Shown piece by piece: positions 20,285 through 31,180 of a stretch of 64,000 nt of DNA. Under the pieces are notes generated by a model, which had not been told where the DNA came from, did no database searches, and saw only the letters and a list, made by a program, of their open reading frames with translations. Numbering within the stretch: position 1 is the stretch's first letter; every line of letters starts with the position of its first letter. The position numbers were made by a program, and so were the translations under genes. Origin of the DNA: Prosopocoilus inquinatus (taxonomy: Eukaryota; Arthropoda; Insecta; Coleoptera; Lucanidae); NCBI GenBank assembly GCA_036172665.1, contig CM069870.1:20806001-20870000 (forward strand), written 5' to 3'.

Positions 20285-20885
20285 TAAAGTGTATTGGAGT
20301 AGTTTGTAGTACAAAAAATTGGATTTAACCTCCTAACCACAAAACGTTTTTTTTTTTAAACTAGATACGTCTCATTTTCAGTAGATGACTTTTTCTTGAT
20401 CACAAGAGGAGTGACTGTGTTATGCATGTCGCTACTTTATATACTAATTCGTTCCGCTCCAATGAAGCGTGCTCTCTAAAGCGAGCATCTCACCGGATTG
20501 CGTCAACCAAGTCAAGCAACACGGAACGTGCCAAAGGCTCATGATCGGTGTTCATTAAATCTCTCTTACTTTTGTATATGAAAATGGTTTCAAATTGGTC
20601 TAATTCCCTGTTGCTCTGCTGTTGCGGGTTTGAAACCATTTTCATATACAAAAATAAGAGAGATTCAATGAAAACCGATCATGGGCCTATGGCAGGTTCC
20701 GTTTTGCTTGACTTGGTTGACGCAATCCGGTGAGATGCTCCCTTTAGAGAGCACGCTTCATTGGAGCGGAAGGAATTAGTATATAAGGTAGCGACGGGCA
20801 TCTACTGAAGATGGTAGCATAGCTGCCGAAATACGGATTTAGTTCTTAAAAGAACTTTTTAGGGTTAGGAGGTTAAATCCAACCT
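20285..20885. repeat. Family B foldback, ~560-bp palindrome
   Basis: The left arm begins TTGGATTTAACCTCCTAACC (about 20320) and the right arm ends with its complement GGTTAGGAGGTTAAATCCAA near 20882. The arms match almost throughout, down to a centre near 20600-20640 (TTTGTATATGAAAATGGTTT and its complement). The left flank GTATTGGAG...GTAGTACAAAAAA is shared with the family B copies at 24537 and 56333. The right arm carries a hammerhead motif. The left arm equivalent has lost stem II. Confidence 0.85.
20802..20842 (+). ncRNA. Hammerhead motif, family B copy 1
   Basis: Stem I CUA/UAG; core CUGAAGA; one unpaired U; stem II GGUAGC/GCUGCC with one G-U; GAAA; stem III U-A plus A15.1-U16.1 closed by ACGG; cleavage triplet AUU. 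The layout is the same as family A but stem I is only 3 bp, so activity would need tertiary contacts or dimerisation. Confidence 0.6.
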
Positions 20886-22590
20886 CCAGAAACGTTTATA
20901 CAGCATAAAAAGTAGCGTTGACATTACTTTATAAGCTGCTTTTAAGACAGTTCTATATCATTACTTATTATCATTTATTACTTGTGTCCATGTTGGACAT
21001 TTAAGTGCTTTATTAACATCGAGAAAATAGATGTGTTCTTTTTACCGCAATACTCAGAGTAAATCAACGGCACTCAGTAACCTTGGAAATTTCCACGTTT
21101 TTTTTTACACGCTCGTTGGTGAGATTTTGTGAGCTTCCTCTGCATCAATCAAACAGAGATTTAGATTAGAATGCATTCGCTTGTAATGGCCGAATGTCTG
21201 TCTCGTTTGACATTTGCACGTTGATAGAAATAGAATGAAATAGATAGATTAAGAATGTTTTAACTCAGCAAATCTCACCTCACTTCTGATATTTACTGAT
21301 CTGAGTCGAAAGTAAAACGAACACACATATTATTTACAAGACCAAATAATGAAGTTTTAAATTTTAAAGACTTGCTGTAAATACATAAGTATTTAATAAA
21401 GCATTTTTGGTTACTTGGGTAAACTACTGCGGTTGGTAAACATGGTTGTATCTGCGTGTGAGTAGGTATAGAAAAGACGAGATTTTTTTTTTTTTTGGAT
21501 AAAAATTAAACCCTCCCTTGTCCGGATTCCTATTATAACGGCGAGTGAAACTTTATGGGAGTTCTCACGACCCTCCGGAGGATCCGATTTTTATATCCCG
21601 ATTTCGGGCACGTTCAGTTCATCTCGAGAACGTGACGTTCAAGTGCTTTCGAGTACTCTGGACATAAGTATAAACGATTGTATTGAGGAAGAAAGCGTCC
21701 TTTCAGCGTAAAGTTTCGCGTTTAATTCTTCGCCCCCGTCATACGTTACCTACCTTGCTCATTGCCCTCAAACTCGAGGGCCTTCCGACGGCAGTCAGAT
21801 CTGAAACGCAAAAGAAATAAACAAATTAATATTTAATTACGATGTATGTATATACGTGCGTGCGTGTGTGTGTGTGTGGAATTAAAATTATTTATTATTC
21901 GAAACTTCTGCGTCGCGTCGCATCGGATGGAAATTTATTATTTTGCCTCGTGTTTTTACAATATTTTAAGCCACATTTGGGGTCGGGATAAATTACTTGG
22001 GATAAGGATTAACCCTGCCAGAAGGTCCGGTATATCATTCCACGTTAATAAATTAGAAATTGCACACATACCCCTAATGTGTTTTTAATCAAATCTCTCA
22101 TTATGGGCGTATCTTAATTTTTAATGAACGGTCCGGCAGGGTAATCTGGCTTCAGTCCGCGCTCCCGCCGCTAATACGCGATACGTCCCGACCTTCCAGC
22201 CTTCTTTAACAAATGCATATCGCAATCCTTTCGTGAGGCAGCGCTAATTTTCTCACTAGAAAGTCATGCGCATGCAAACACACAGCGCGCGGTCGCCCAA
22301 ATAATAACTCGACCGTCTTTGTCGGGGCCTGGGTTGTCTCCGTTGCACCCGCTCCCGACTTGATCAATATCCCTTCTTGGGCCCCCTCCCCCCCAGTCTT
22401 AATTAGGAGTTGGAATCTGTGGCGGACACACATAAGGGACGCTAGACCAATATGCGCCCCAACTTGCCCGTTTCCCTCGCTCTCGCTGCGATACTTGCTC
22501 ATTTATGCGCGATTCATTTTGATTTCGCCCTCTATACATACACGCCATACAACCTATGCTGTCAATTAAAAAGCTCATTTCCTTTTTATA
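20886..22590. other. No gene recognised; shared 80-bp repeat and (TG)n
   Basis: 21419-21500 repeats the block at 16116-16200. Just upstream, AAAGCATTTTTGGTTACTTG (about 21400) resembles sequence near 28903 and 62418, a diverged dispersed repeat. A (TG)n run lies at about 21857-21878. Open frames at 21846 and 22206-22599 show no recognisable domain. Confidence 0.4.
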
Positions 22591-22810
22591 AATGCCCAAA
22601 CATCATCTAACCAGAAGAACTAACTCCCTAAACGGCGCTTTTCAAAAGACATCATCCTGCGATTTCAAACGCACTTACATGCTACGACTCAACAAGATGA
22701 AAAATAACTTTAGAAATCCTTATCAAAGCTTCAGATCAAACCACAAGGAAGACTATTCATTTTGTTAAATTACAGTTTAGTTTAAAAACAGTACTTGTTC
22801 ATAGCACAAT
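22591..22810 (+). repeat. Left copy of a ~215-bp direct repeat flanking the 279-bp array
   Basis: AAATGCCCAAACATCATCTA here matches AAATGCCTAAACATCATCTA at 23528. Similarity continues through GACATCATCCTGCGATTTCA, ATGAAAAATAACTTTAGAAA and AAACAGTACTTGTT to 23745. The two copies bracket the tandem array and could be terminal repeats or part of a larger unit. Confidence 0.75.
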
Positions 22811-22854
22811 TTTGCTCGCCTGATAGATAGGCTTTATTACTTCTTCTGGTTTCA

Positions 22855-23527
22855 AAAGGAAGAAACGGTAAGCACACCATGTTACTCGTACGATGTCTAA
22901 AGAGTTAAAGCAAATCTGCTCAATTACGCAGAATCGTTCGATGAAATAAATGTTACTTGCGTTTTTCAAGACACGCCGAGTCGATCAAATTCCAGTCAAA
23001 TTATAAAAATTGAACCTTGCATTATTTCATCGATCGATGAAATAAATTGTAGTTGTATTTTTTAGAACACGAGTTGTTCAAATTCTGGCCAAACTGGATA
23101 TGTTGAACCTTGCCTCTTCAAAATTGTGCACAAATTCAAAGGAACTGTAAAAACACAATGTTACTCGTACGATGTCTAAAGTGTTATAACATATCTGTTT
23201 AATTAAGCAGAATCGTTCGATGAAATAAATGTTAGTTGCATTTTTCAAGACACGACGGGTCGATCAAATTCCAGTCAAATTATAAAAATTGCACCTTGCT
23301 TTATTTCATCGATCGATGAAATACATTCTAGTTGTATTTTTTAGAACACGAGTTGTTCAAATTGCAGCCAAACTGGATAAATTGAACCTTGCCTCTTCAA
23401 AATTTTGAGCAAATTCAAAGGAACGGTAAAAACACAATGTTACTCGTACCATGTCTAAAGTGTTAAAACATATCTGTTTAATTAAGCAGAATCGTTCGAT
23501 GAAATAAATGCTAGTTGAATTTTAGAG
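22855..23527 (+). repeat. 279-bp tandem repeat, about 2.4 units
   Basis: GTTACTCGTACGATGTCTAA is at about 22880 and 23159, with a near-identical variant at about 23437, period 279. Each unit has ATCGTTCGATGAAATAAATG and the palindromic ATTTCATCGATCGATGAAAT. Diverged copies recur at 25.5-26.0 and 26.6 kb. Confidence 0.85.
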
Positions 23528-23745
23528 AAATGCCTAAACATCATCTAACCAGAAGAGCAAACTCCCTAAACAACGCCTTTCAATGACATCATCCTGCGAT
23601 TTCAAACGAACTTACATGCTACGATTCAACAAGATGAAAAATAACTTTAGAAATCCATATTAAAGCTTCGGATCAAACTACAAGGACGATTATTATTTTT
23701 CTCAAGTGACAGTATAGTTTAAAAACAGTACTTGTTTATAGCCCA
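23528..23745 (+). repeat. Right copy of the ~215-bp direct repeat
   Basis: Same orientation as 22591-22810, with scattered substitutions and small deletions (for example CTTTCAATGACATC against CTTTTCAAAAGACATC). Confidence 0.75.
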
Positions 23746-24230
23746 CTTTTGCCAGCCTTCCAATATTACAGAAAGTAATTACCCAAAACGAACAATAATT
23801 CAAAAGTTAATTTTTGGGTAGTTCTTGCTCGTGAGAATTGAAAAAAAAAATTATATTTGCGAAACGTCAAGTAAGTCAATAAATTACTCTTTTAGCTCGT
23901 TTTAAAAAGCTTTTTTATTTGTTTCATATTCTCAATAATTCAAAAGGTTACTAAAACGATTCAGATCAAATTCAAAATAATTTTTGGACAGAGAGGGGGA
24001 AAGAGAGAGCAGGAGAGCACACGTTGTTCTGCTAGGTACAGAAATATTAAAACAAATTGTTAGAGTTATTGCGACATAAATTAACCGTACGTTTAACTTT
24101 ATTACTTCTTCTGCTTTCAAAATTTATCTGGTGTTGTTCATCAATAGCTTTTCCATAACTAGCTCTAGTGAAGGTGGGAGCAGATTCCAATAAGATGTTA
24201 ACCAAGGGCGTCAGGGAATAACCCGACACT
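23746..24230. other. No gene recognised
   Basis: AT-rich; TTTATTACTTCTTCTGCTTT near 24096 echoes TTTATTACTTCTTCTGGTTT at 22834, so part of the flanking-repeat family probably extends here. No coding signal. Confidence 0.35.
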
Positions 24231-24395
24231 AGTGAGCGAAAGTCTCCTGGAGGTTAAAGAGTACCTTCGCGCTCTGTCGAGTCAGGACCTTTGGGAACAG
24301 TCCCGTAGAGAATGAAAGGCTCTTTGCAGGACTGTTCCTAAAGTCTCGACAAAGCGCGAAGGTATATTTTAACCCTCAGGAGATTTTCGCTCACT
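24231..24395. repeat. 165-bp foldback (MITE-like)
   Basis: The arms 24231-24303 and 24329-24395 are complementary over about 70 bp (AGTGAGCGAAAGTCTCCTGG / CTCAGGAGATTTTCGCTCAC; GGAACAGTCC / GGACTGTTCC). No protein remnant. Confidence 0.8.
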
Positions 24396-24694
24396 CCTGC
24401 GTTCAGCACAGGGATCAGACAATAACACAACGCAATTTTGGATTATGCCTAAATTCAATAAATTTTCTCACTCACTCAACAAAGCCTCAACAAAGGTCAA
24501 ACTGCATGTAACAAATATCAAAAACTATATTCGAATGTATTGGAGACCGTGGTTTGCAGTACAAAAAACAATGGATTAAATCTCATAGCCACAAGAAGTT
24601 TTTTAATATTAAATACGTATTTCGGCAGCTAACCTTCCATCTTCAATAGATGACTTCTTCTTAATCACAAGAGAAGTGATCCAGATGAAGTCAT

Positions 24695-24735
24695 CTACTG
24701 AAGATGGCAGCCTAGCTGCCGAAATACATATTTAG
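24695..24735 (+). ncRNA. Hammerhead motif, family B copy 2
   Basis: Stem I CUA/UAG, core CUGAAGA, stem II GGCAGC/GCUGCC perfect, GAAA, stem III U-ACAU-A, triplet AUU. Confidence 0.6.
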
Positions 24736-24783
24736 TATTAAAAATCTTCTTAATCACAAGAGAAGTGATTCAGAAGAATTCAT

Positions 24784-24824
24784 CTACTGAAGATGGCAGC
24801 CTAGCTGCCGAAATACGTATTCTG
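24784..24824 (+). ncRNA. Hammerhead motif, family B copy 3
   Basis: Same core and perfect stem II with ACGU tetraloop. The 3' stem I strand reads CUG instead of UAG, so stem I is broken and this copy is probably inactive. Confidence 0.5.
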
Positions 24825-25140
24825 TATTAAAAAACTTCTTGTGGTTATGAGATTTAACCCAATTTTTATTATCAAAAACTATGTTAAACAACTTTTTAAC
24901 TTGAGCACAAATCCGTTAACGTGTTTAATCAGATCTGATTGAACAAGTGGACTTTTGTCCTAAATGACGAAAGGGATTTAAAACAATGAAATTAACTACG
25001 AAAATCACGCACCGTGCAGAAATTGTTCACAAGCAAATAAATAAATAATGAAGCAAATCAAAAGTAAACTTCACGATTTAGGTTCTTGGGTCCTGCCATC
25101 TGAGGTGAAGTCTTGGCGAGCAGGCGTCGCACTGCGTCAG

Positions 25141-25360
25141 TGGGACCTAGAGACTCTTTAATCAGAGTCTAGACTATGCCGCCGTGTTATATCACAACAA
25201 TTAGGTATGATTGGGAAGGAAGAAAAGTAAGCGTTACCTTCTTGCCTGTTACATTTGACAGTTGTAATGATTAGATTTGTGATATAACTGGCGGCGCCAA
25301 TCAAAACTTAGTTATGAATTGTCCAGACTCTTTTTAAAGGGTCTCTATTGGGACCCTAGA
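25141..25360. repeat. ~220-bp imperfect foldback
   Basis: TAGAGACTCTTTAATCAGAG and GTCTAGAC on the left pair with GTCCAGACTCTTTTTAAAGG near 25321. The inner arms GCCGCCGTGTTATATCACAA and TTGTGATATAACTGGCGGCG also pair. No coding relic. Confidence 0.65.
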
Positions 25361-25489
25361 GTGACTAAGGTTGGTAAATTGATTTTGCATCGAGCTTAAA
25401 GGCCGCCTCGTTCCCATTTAAATCTATAGTTTGTATTTCCCCCTCCCTCCGGCCGTAAAAATAACGTAACTTAGGCATTTAGCACAAAT

Positions 25490-25984
25490 TTAATTCAACG
25501 GAACGGTAAATACACCATGTTACCCGTGCGATGTCTAAAGACACGACGAGTTGATCAAATTCTAGTCAAATTACAGTTTAAAGCAAAAAAAATAGACTAT
25601 TAATAGATTATTTAATTATTCTTTCTGAAAATGCCATAGATTAAAGACGAAATCAAAGTTTTAAATTTGTTAATTTTGAAAGCTTTTAAATTTTTTAATT
25701 TTATCTTGTGAAGTCATTTTTAATCATTACCATTTTCAGAAAGAATGATTACAGGAAACTGTAATATGTCTACATTTTTTGCTTCCGACAGTGAATAAGT
25801 TGAATCTTGCTCTTAAGAATTTTGCACAAATTTAAAAGAATGGTAAACACACCATGTTACTCGTACGTTGTCTAAAGTGTTAAAACATATCTGCTTAATT
25901 AAGCAAAATCGTTCGATGAAATAAATGTTAGTTGTACTTTTTAGAACACGACGAGTTGTTCAAATTCCAGTAAAACTGTATAAA
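25490..25984 (+). repeat. Diverged copies of the 279-bp repeat with a small inserted foldback
   Basis: CACCATGTTACCCGTGCGAT near 25513 and CACCATGTTACTCGTACGTT near 25850 match the unit at 22.9 kb. Between them an inverted pair (TTATTCTTTCTGAAAATG about 25617, CATTTTCAGAAAGAATGA about 25731) looks like a small MITE. Confidence 0.65.
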
Positions 25985-25985
25985 T

Positions 25986-26566
25986 TAGTGCTGGCAAAAA
26001 CAGGAAAAAATTGATCGTTTTTTTTTTTCAATCCAAATAGTGGTTAAAAACGACTGTTCGAATATCCGAAAACGACTAATCATGTATTGAGGAAAACTAA
26101 TTCATAAAAAAACAGATTCATTTGAATTGCAATCCTAAGGCCCGATTATATAATGGTCAGATATCCAGAAATTCTTGGAATATAAAATAACCAAAAACCG
26201 ATAATGATATTATTACTATTAAAAAAAATAATAATGATAATTATTATTAAAATTCGAATATCTGATTATCCAAAAAGCCAATAATATTGGAATAACCGAT
26301 TAACCAAAAACCGATAACGAAATTATTATTAAAAAAAAAAAAAAACTACTTCGAGTATCCGATTATCCATAATCCGATGATATTCGAAGATCCGATTAGC
26401 TAAAAACCGATAACATTCGAATATCCGGTTATCAAAATAATTGGATTTTCGAATAACCCCGGTTATCCAGATAACCGATTAGGATATCGATTTCGTTTAA
26501 AATCGCGCGAATAATCCAAAACCGGTTAACCGATTATCTCAAAAACCGATTTGGTTGCCAGCACTA
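25986..26566. mobile_element. hAT-like MITE inserted into a 279-bp repeat copy
   Basis: TAGTGCTGGCAA and TTGCCAGCACTA form the ends. The flanks GTATAAAT and ATACAAAT are a 6-of-8 match consistent with an aged 8-bp duplication, and the 279-bp repeat sequence resumes across the insertion (CTGTATAAATTGAAG expected). The interior is made of iterated CCGATTATCC / ATTCGAATATCC motifs and codes for nothing. Assignment to hAT rests on the TIR and duplication length. Confidence 0.7.
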
Positions 26567-26670
26567 ATACAAATTGAAGCTTGCTCTTAAGAATTTAGAA
26601 GCACAAATTCAACAGAACGGTAAACACATAATGTTACTCGTGCGATGTCTAAAGCGGCAATGAAAAGAGT
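26567..26670 (+). repeat. Continuation of the interrupted 279-bp repeat
   Basis: AATTGAAGCTTGCTCTTAAG and ATAATGTTACTCGTGCGATG match the repeat family interrupted at 25985. Confidence 0.6.
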
Positions 26671-26843
26671 ACGGCTTAGTATGCGAAAGCTTCCGGCCAC
26701 ATCTCGTTTGTTAGAGGGGGCTAAGATGGCGTGACCAATCGGAAAGTGTAATCAAAATAAAGGACGAATAAGAAGTCAGCGTTTCAAATGACGTTACATC
26801 AGGTGATCTGAGAACACCCTGACTGGACCACGAAGGTATATAC

Positions 26844-26911
26844 ACTTGCTGATGAGCGTGTTATTGCTAAGGTATGGTGGAACTCGACTTCTGGGAGTCG
26901 AAACGACAAGT
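26844..26911 (+). ncRNA. Candidate decayed hammerhead (family D)
   Basis: ACUUG precedes a canonical CUGAUGA, and CAAGU follows GAAACGA, giving a perfect 5-bp stem I. A strong hairpin (GACUUC/GGAGUC) sits just before GAAA. About 30 nt separate the core from this hairpin, and the expected U of the cleavage triplet is missing. This could be a hammerhead with an insertion in stem II and a one-base deletion, or coincidence. Confidence 0.3.
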
Positions 26912-27211
26912 ATTTATACGGTTTTGCAAATTTTTGTAATCTACTTCGCAAACATCGTGCACGGAAGGGAACTTATATACAGGGTGTCTCAATATACGCG
27001 GTGACCAGCGTTATATGGCAAACCATAATACTTACAGCTTCGGGAGAAAAAATATTATAGTGAAAGTGACCAAGAGAAATTAAAAAACGAAAATTTTTAA
27101 GTGTCTGAGTTGATCGCAAGGGGGCGCAATCAGTAGGCTCAACAATAAAAATTAATCTTACTGACAAAACTCTCAGAATAAGGTGCAGCTTAGACAGCGC
27201 CATTAGAAAGT

Positions 27212-27340
27212 TTAATTAAGGAAAGATTTTAGTTTTTGCTTAAATTTATTGGTTTGTTTAATATTCTTTATTGTATCAGGCAATCTATTAAACAATTTCA
27301 TATCAGTATACAATGGTTCCTTCTCAAGTTTTGAAGTTCT
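27212..27340 (-). pseudogene. C-terminal fragment of a non-LTR retrotransposon reverse transcriptase
   Basis: The minus-strand frame ends EPLYTDMKLFNRLPDTIKNI followed by KQTNKFKQKLKSFLN and a stop. This is the characteristic tail of Jockey/CR1-like ORF2 proteins (LYN-LP-IK pattern with a KFK-LK-L ending). Only the last ~40 residues are recognisable. Upstream the frame becomes low-complexity. Confidence 0.6.
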
Positions 27341-27539
27341 GCACAATTTTGACATTAGACTTATTAGCGTATCGCCATTAATTAGGGTGGAGAAGACAAA
27401 AAAGAAAAGAAAAAATATCATAACTTCTGTAGCCTTTATCAGAAATTAACGAATTTCGGCTCCTTTGAAAGCTGGTTTAAGCTGGTTTGAAATTTGTATT
27501 CAACGACTTCGGTTACTTTGTTATAAAGCAGTTAGAGGG

Positions 27540-29583
27540 CGTATATCTTTTACAGTGATTGTAATAAAGAGAGAAAATGGGACTAGGAAGTATGTACATT
27601 TCTTAAAGCCTTCGATACCTTCTATTTTTTTTTTAAGCTGCAATATTTTACATAATGCACCCCCGCCGGTCGTGGATATTTCTTGGTCTTGTAAAATCAA
27701 ATAAAAATAAAGGATTAAGAAAAGCGAAATCGGAAACGCTCGTCAGTTTCGCTCCTAAAATGAAATTTAATAATTAGGCTGTTAAAAATTAGATCGGGTC
27801 TTCTGTGTATCAGTCAGAGCTACAGCAAAATGTTAATTGCATAGAATTAAACGAGAACCGTTCGCCGATGGCGACGCCACCGCCGCCCGCCCACCCGCTC
27901 GCCCTCGTGACGAATGAATTATGCTTTATTTTTCTTTCTAAATTGAAGCCATTAATACGGTGGAAGTAAATTAAGAAATTTTATGGGAAGAACTATTCCC
28001 AGACGCGGGCGACTCACATTAAGGTATTCCGAGGCTGCGAATTCAGGGGGTCGTTATGTATGCACGAGTGACGGTAATCAGGGCCGGTGCAATCTGAAGC
28101 GAACAGTGGTTTATTGCTCGTTTTCGGCTCATGAATTCGCAAAAGAAAGCAGACGGCCCCGTTCGATAACGCCAAAAAATAATTAATTACCTTCGACGAC
28201 GGCGGGGCTTTTTTTTTCTTCCTTCGTGGGGGCCCTCGCCGCCCTCAATGGGGCGGGGGGCCAACGCAACGCAAGTTTTTCAGGATTCTCTTCTCACCGC
28301 CGCCCGGCCGACCGACGAAAGAAGTGAGAATATTTAAAGACAAACAATTAAATTCAGACGGTTAGCGATGAATTAATAAAGCTGTACAAACGTGCGGTAG
28401 GTATTTGAAGGCGGTCTTACCGATGTATATTTATACAGTCCTGTAAAGTTTGAATCCTGCAGTGCAAGTCCAGTTCTGCTAATTAGCTCGTTGTAGTTTC
28501 CAAACTGTTCCGGCTGCTAACTTCACAAGTGTGTGTATATAATAATTTTCATATTGATGGATGCAATATCGCTGACTAATCTTAATTGCGACTATCTTGA
28601 TAACGAGGTAAACTGCATACGCATCACATGCTGGATAAATATTGATGAGCATGTTTTCGATTAAAGCATCCCCGGGCTAAATATTTGAACGATCAGTATT
28701 CAATTGCCAACATAAGAAGGCGAGAATCACTTTCTTATTTCAGAAGAAAACAACTTACCGATTAATTCATTAATTGATTGCGATAAAGAGAGAAAAAGGG
28801 ACCAAGAAATCTGTAAATCACTTCTTAAATCGTTCCAATTTTTAAGCTGCAATAATTTAAATTATTAAGACTTGCCCTATAAACATTAATAAGAATTTAA
28901 AAAAGCATTTTTGTTCACTTGGCTTGTATTTTTGGTTATTATATTATTGTTTGTACGATTCTCCTCTCTATTACAAAAGAGAAAACGCTGTCTGTCATTC
29001 TCGTTGAAAGACAAATTACGAACAATGCCCTCCTGTCGAAGACGGCGTCCCAGAGAATGCCAACAAAATCTATCTCAATTACACAATCGTCGATGTGATC
29101 GGACTGCGGAGAGGAGAAGATGATCACGAGGAAATAAATTGATCTCGGCGACGCTCAAATCTTTACGTTCTCGACGCTTCCTGAATTTTTTAAAGTTGTG
29201 GGACGAGGAGGCCGCGCGCGGGAAGCACTTATCAAGCGCACTTAAAGTCGCTTTTATTGCCCCCCGATAGGCTGTAAAAGGGTTACGAGTGATAATTCAA
29301 GATTTCTCTACCCCTTTATGTGCGTACACAGGATACACGCTCTTCGGGATTCACCAAGGCTGCGATTTAATTTTCGCAATTACCGAACTCGTTTAGAAAA
29401 GAAGAATTTATGGAACTTATCGCCAATCAAAAATAATTAGAAATTCTTTTTAAATTTTTTGGAGGTAAAAGACAAAAGTATAAGTAGGTATGCCACATGA
29501 CCTAATTACCTACCTACTTACCTAATAGTTCATTTAAAAAGCTCTTGATTGATTGATTGCATATGTCTAGTTTACGTACATAT
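27540..29583. other. No gene recognised; dispersed repeat copies and a GC-rich patch
   Basis: 27557-27660 and 28775-28885 share GAGAGAAAATGGGACTAGGA / GAGAGAAAAAGGGACCAAGA and the downstream TTTTTAAGCTGCAATA block. A third copy is at 32192. 27865-27910 and 28195-28320 are CCG-rich. Open frames here lack known domains. Confidence 0.4.
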
Positions 29584-29869
29584 ATAGGGTGATCTACGAC
29601 ATGTGTGCCAAACGATAACCGGTGATAGGTGAGGTCATTTTAAGCAAAAAAATATATACAAATATATATCCATCTGCTTTTGTTTCCCAGTTATATTTTG
29701 TGGACGAATGAAGCAACCTTTACTAGCGATGGCATGAATAATGCCAGGAACATAAAACCCGTTTTCAAAATAGGTTCAGCGTAAATGTTTGGGAAGGTAT
29801 ATTCAATCATTGATTATTTGTTATAATAATGTATGTTCTTTTAATTTTCTACTTCTTGAGTTTCTTTAA

Positions 29870-30333
29870 GGCCCGGTTTTTCAATCTATTGATAAAGTGA
29901 CCGTTAGTTTTATCCGATTGTTAGCACAGAAAATGAGTTTATCAAAGTATTGGTAGTCTTAACAATGACATAAATTCCTTTTAACAAGGAGGTAAACTAA
30001 CAGCCAGTGAATTTGCTTGGTAGCGGTAAATATGTAAGGGGGATACATATACGTGTACAAGCAACTGTACGGCTCTACTTCTTTGGTATTTGATTTATAA
30101 TTTAAAATGGAGATTTTGTTTAACAAGCACCTTACTAAGGCCCGGTTTTTCAATCACAGGTTAACCCTAACTCTCGGTTTATATCCATGGTAGCAAGTGC
30201 GAAGACAATTGTTTCCATGGCAATAAACTGAAGGTTAAAGTTAACTTTTGACTGAAAAACCGGGCCTAAAGAGGTTAAATTTATCCCACTGGTAAGTAAT
30301 AATCACTTTATCAATCAACTGAAAAATCGGGCA
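29870..30333. mobile_element. Outer nested MITE, PIF/Harbinger-like
   Basis: Starts GGCCCGGTTTTTCAATCTAT after TAA and ends TGAAAAATCGGGCA one base before TAA. Inner arms TTGATAAAGTGACCG and TCACTTTATCAATC pair too. The termini and TAA target suggest PIF/Harbinger. It is split by the inner MITE. Confidence 0.7.
30139..30266. mobile_element. Inner nested 128-bp MITE, PIF/Harbinger-like
   Basis: Perfect 14-bp ends GGCCCGGTTTTTCA / TGAAAAACCGGGCC with direct TAA duplications at 30136-30138 and 30267-30269. Its intact ends and duplication make it the youngest of the three nested insertions. Confidence 0.85.
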
Positions 30334-30825
30334 GTAATTAATTTAACAGTACTTAATTTAAACCTTCTTGTCCTTAACACTTGCCATGTTGCATATCTTC
30401 CAATAAAATTCATAGGACAGATAGGATAGGACAGATGTTGACATGGACTTTTTTGCTCAAGGTGACCTCCCCTATGACTGGTTATCGTTTCGCACACATG
30501 TCATGTATCACCCTGTATACAAGGGAATAGATAGGAAGAGATAGACAGAAAAGATTCTGAGGAAGAACCAAGCGGCTCAGGAACAACAGATCCAAGTCAG
30601 AACAAATATTTGTTCTCAAAGAGTATCCCAAATTGAGCTACTCCCCACTCCCTTAGTAGGTTGTGATTTCAGCAGTGGTTCACATCACAACTGATGGAAC
30701 GATTTTAACAAAGAGCCTTCGCTGTTGAAGGAACGATAGATACCAATAGAAGAGAAAATTAAAACAGAAATAAATTACAATGCATCAAAAGTACATCTGA
30801 TTGGCCAACGCAGAAACAACCAGTA

Positions 30826-31180
30826 GGAGAGGATGATATGGTCCTGGTAGCCAATAGTTTCTCTTTGAGAAAATTAAGAAACTTGCCTGCTTAGGGGTAA
30901 CAATTGAGGTGAAGGGGCACGAAGGGCAGGACTTTCGAATTGGAATAGCAAAAGTAGCCTAAAAGCGATGATAAAGTCAAAATACCAACCCAACCCAAGC
31001 CAACGAGTAAGAGAGGATAATATGGTCCTGGTAGCCAATAATTTGAAAGTATCTATATTCGAGAAAATTAAGAAACTTGCCTGCTTAGGGTTAACAATTG
31101 AGGTGAAGGAGCACAAAGGGCAGGACTTTCGATTTGGAATAGTAAAAGTAATCTAAAAGCGATGATAAAGTCGAAATACG
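30826..31180 (+). pseudogene. Tandem duplicated fragment resembling a reverse-transcriptase catalytic box
   Basis: Two ~165-180-bp copies, offset 184 bp, both contain ATATGGTCCTGGTAGCCAAT and CGATGATAAAGTC. Copy 1 translates locally as DDMVLVANS, and copy 2 as EDNMVLVANNLKVSIFEKIK and LACLGLTIEVKEHKGQ. The pattern resembles the DD-x-LL-A-N strand of reverse transcriptases. The family is not certain and both copies are broken. Confidence 0.3.

Larger units (their letters stand above)
24537..24866. repeat. Family B foldback with two hammerhead motifs
   Basis: The shared left flank is TGTATTGGAGACCGTGGTTT. Arms run from ATTAAATCTCATAGCCACAA to its complement near 24860. The ribozyme module ATCTACTGAAGATGGCAGCC is duplicated in tandem about 89 bp apart in the right half, and a decayed inverted module lies at about 24611-24655. 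Confidence 0.8.
29584..30517. mobile_element. ~930-bp TIR element carrying two nested MITEs
   Basis: TAGGGTGATCTACGACATGT on the left pairs with ACATGTCATGTATCACCCTG on the right, and the match extends to ATGTGTGCCAAACGATAACC / GGTTATCGTTTCGCACACAT and into the GAGGTCA block. No transposase remains. The superfamily is unassigned. Confidence 0.7.

Noticed and set aside
27730..27765. CTGACGAGC on the minus strand tested as a hammerhead core
   Set aside because: No second conserved box or pairing stem I.
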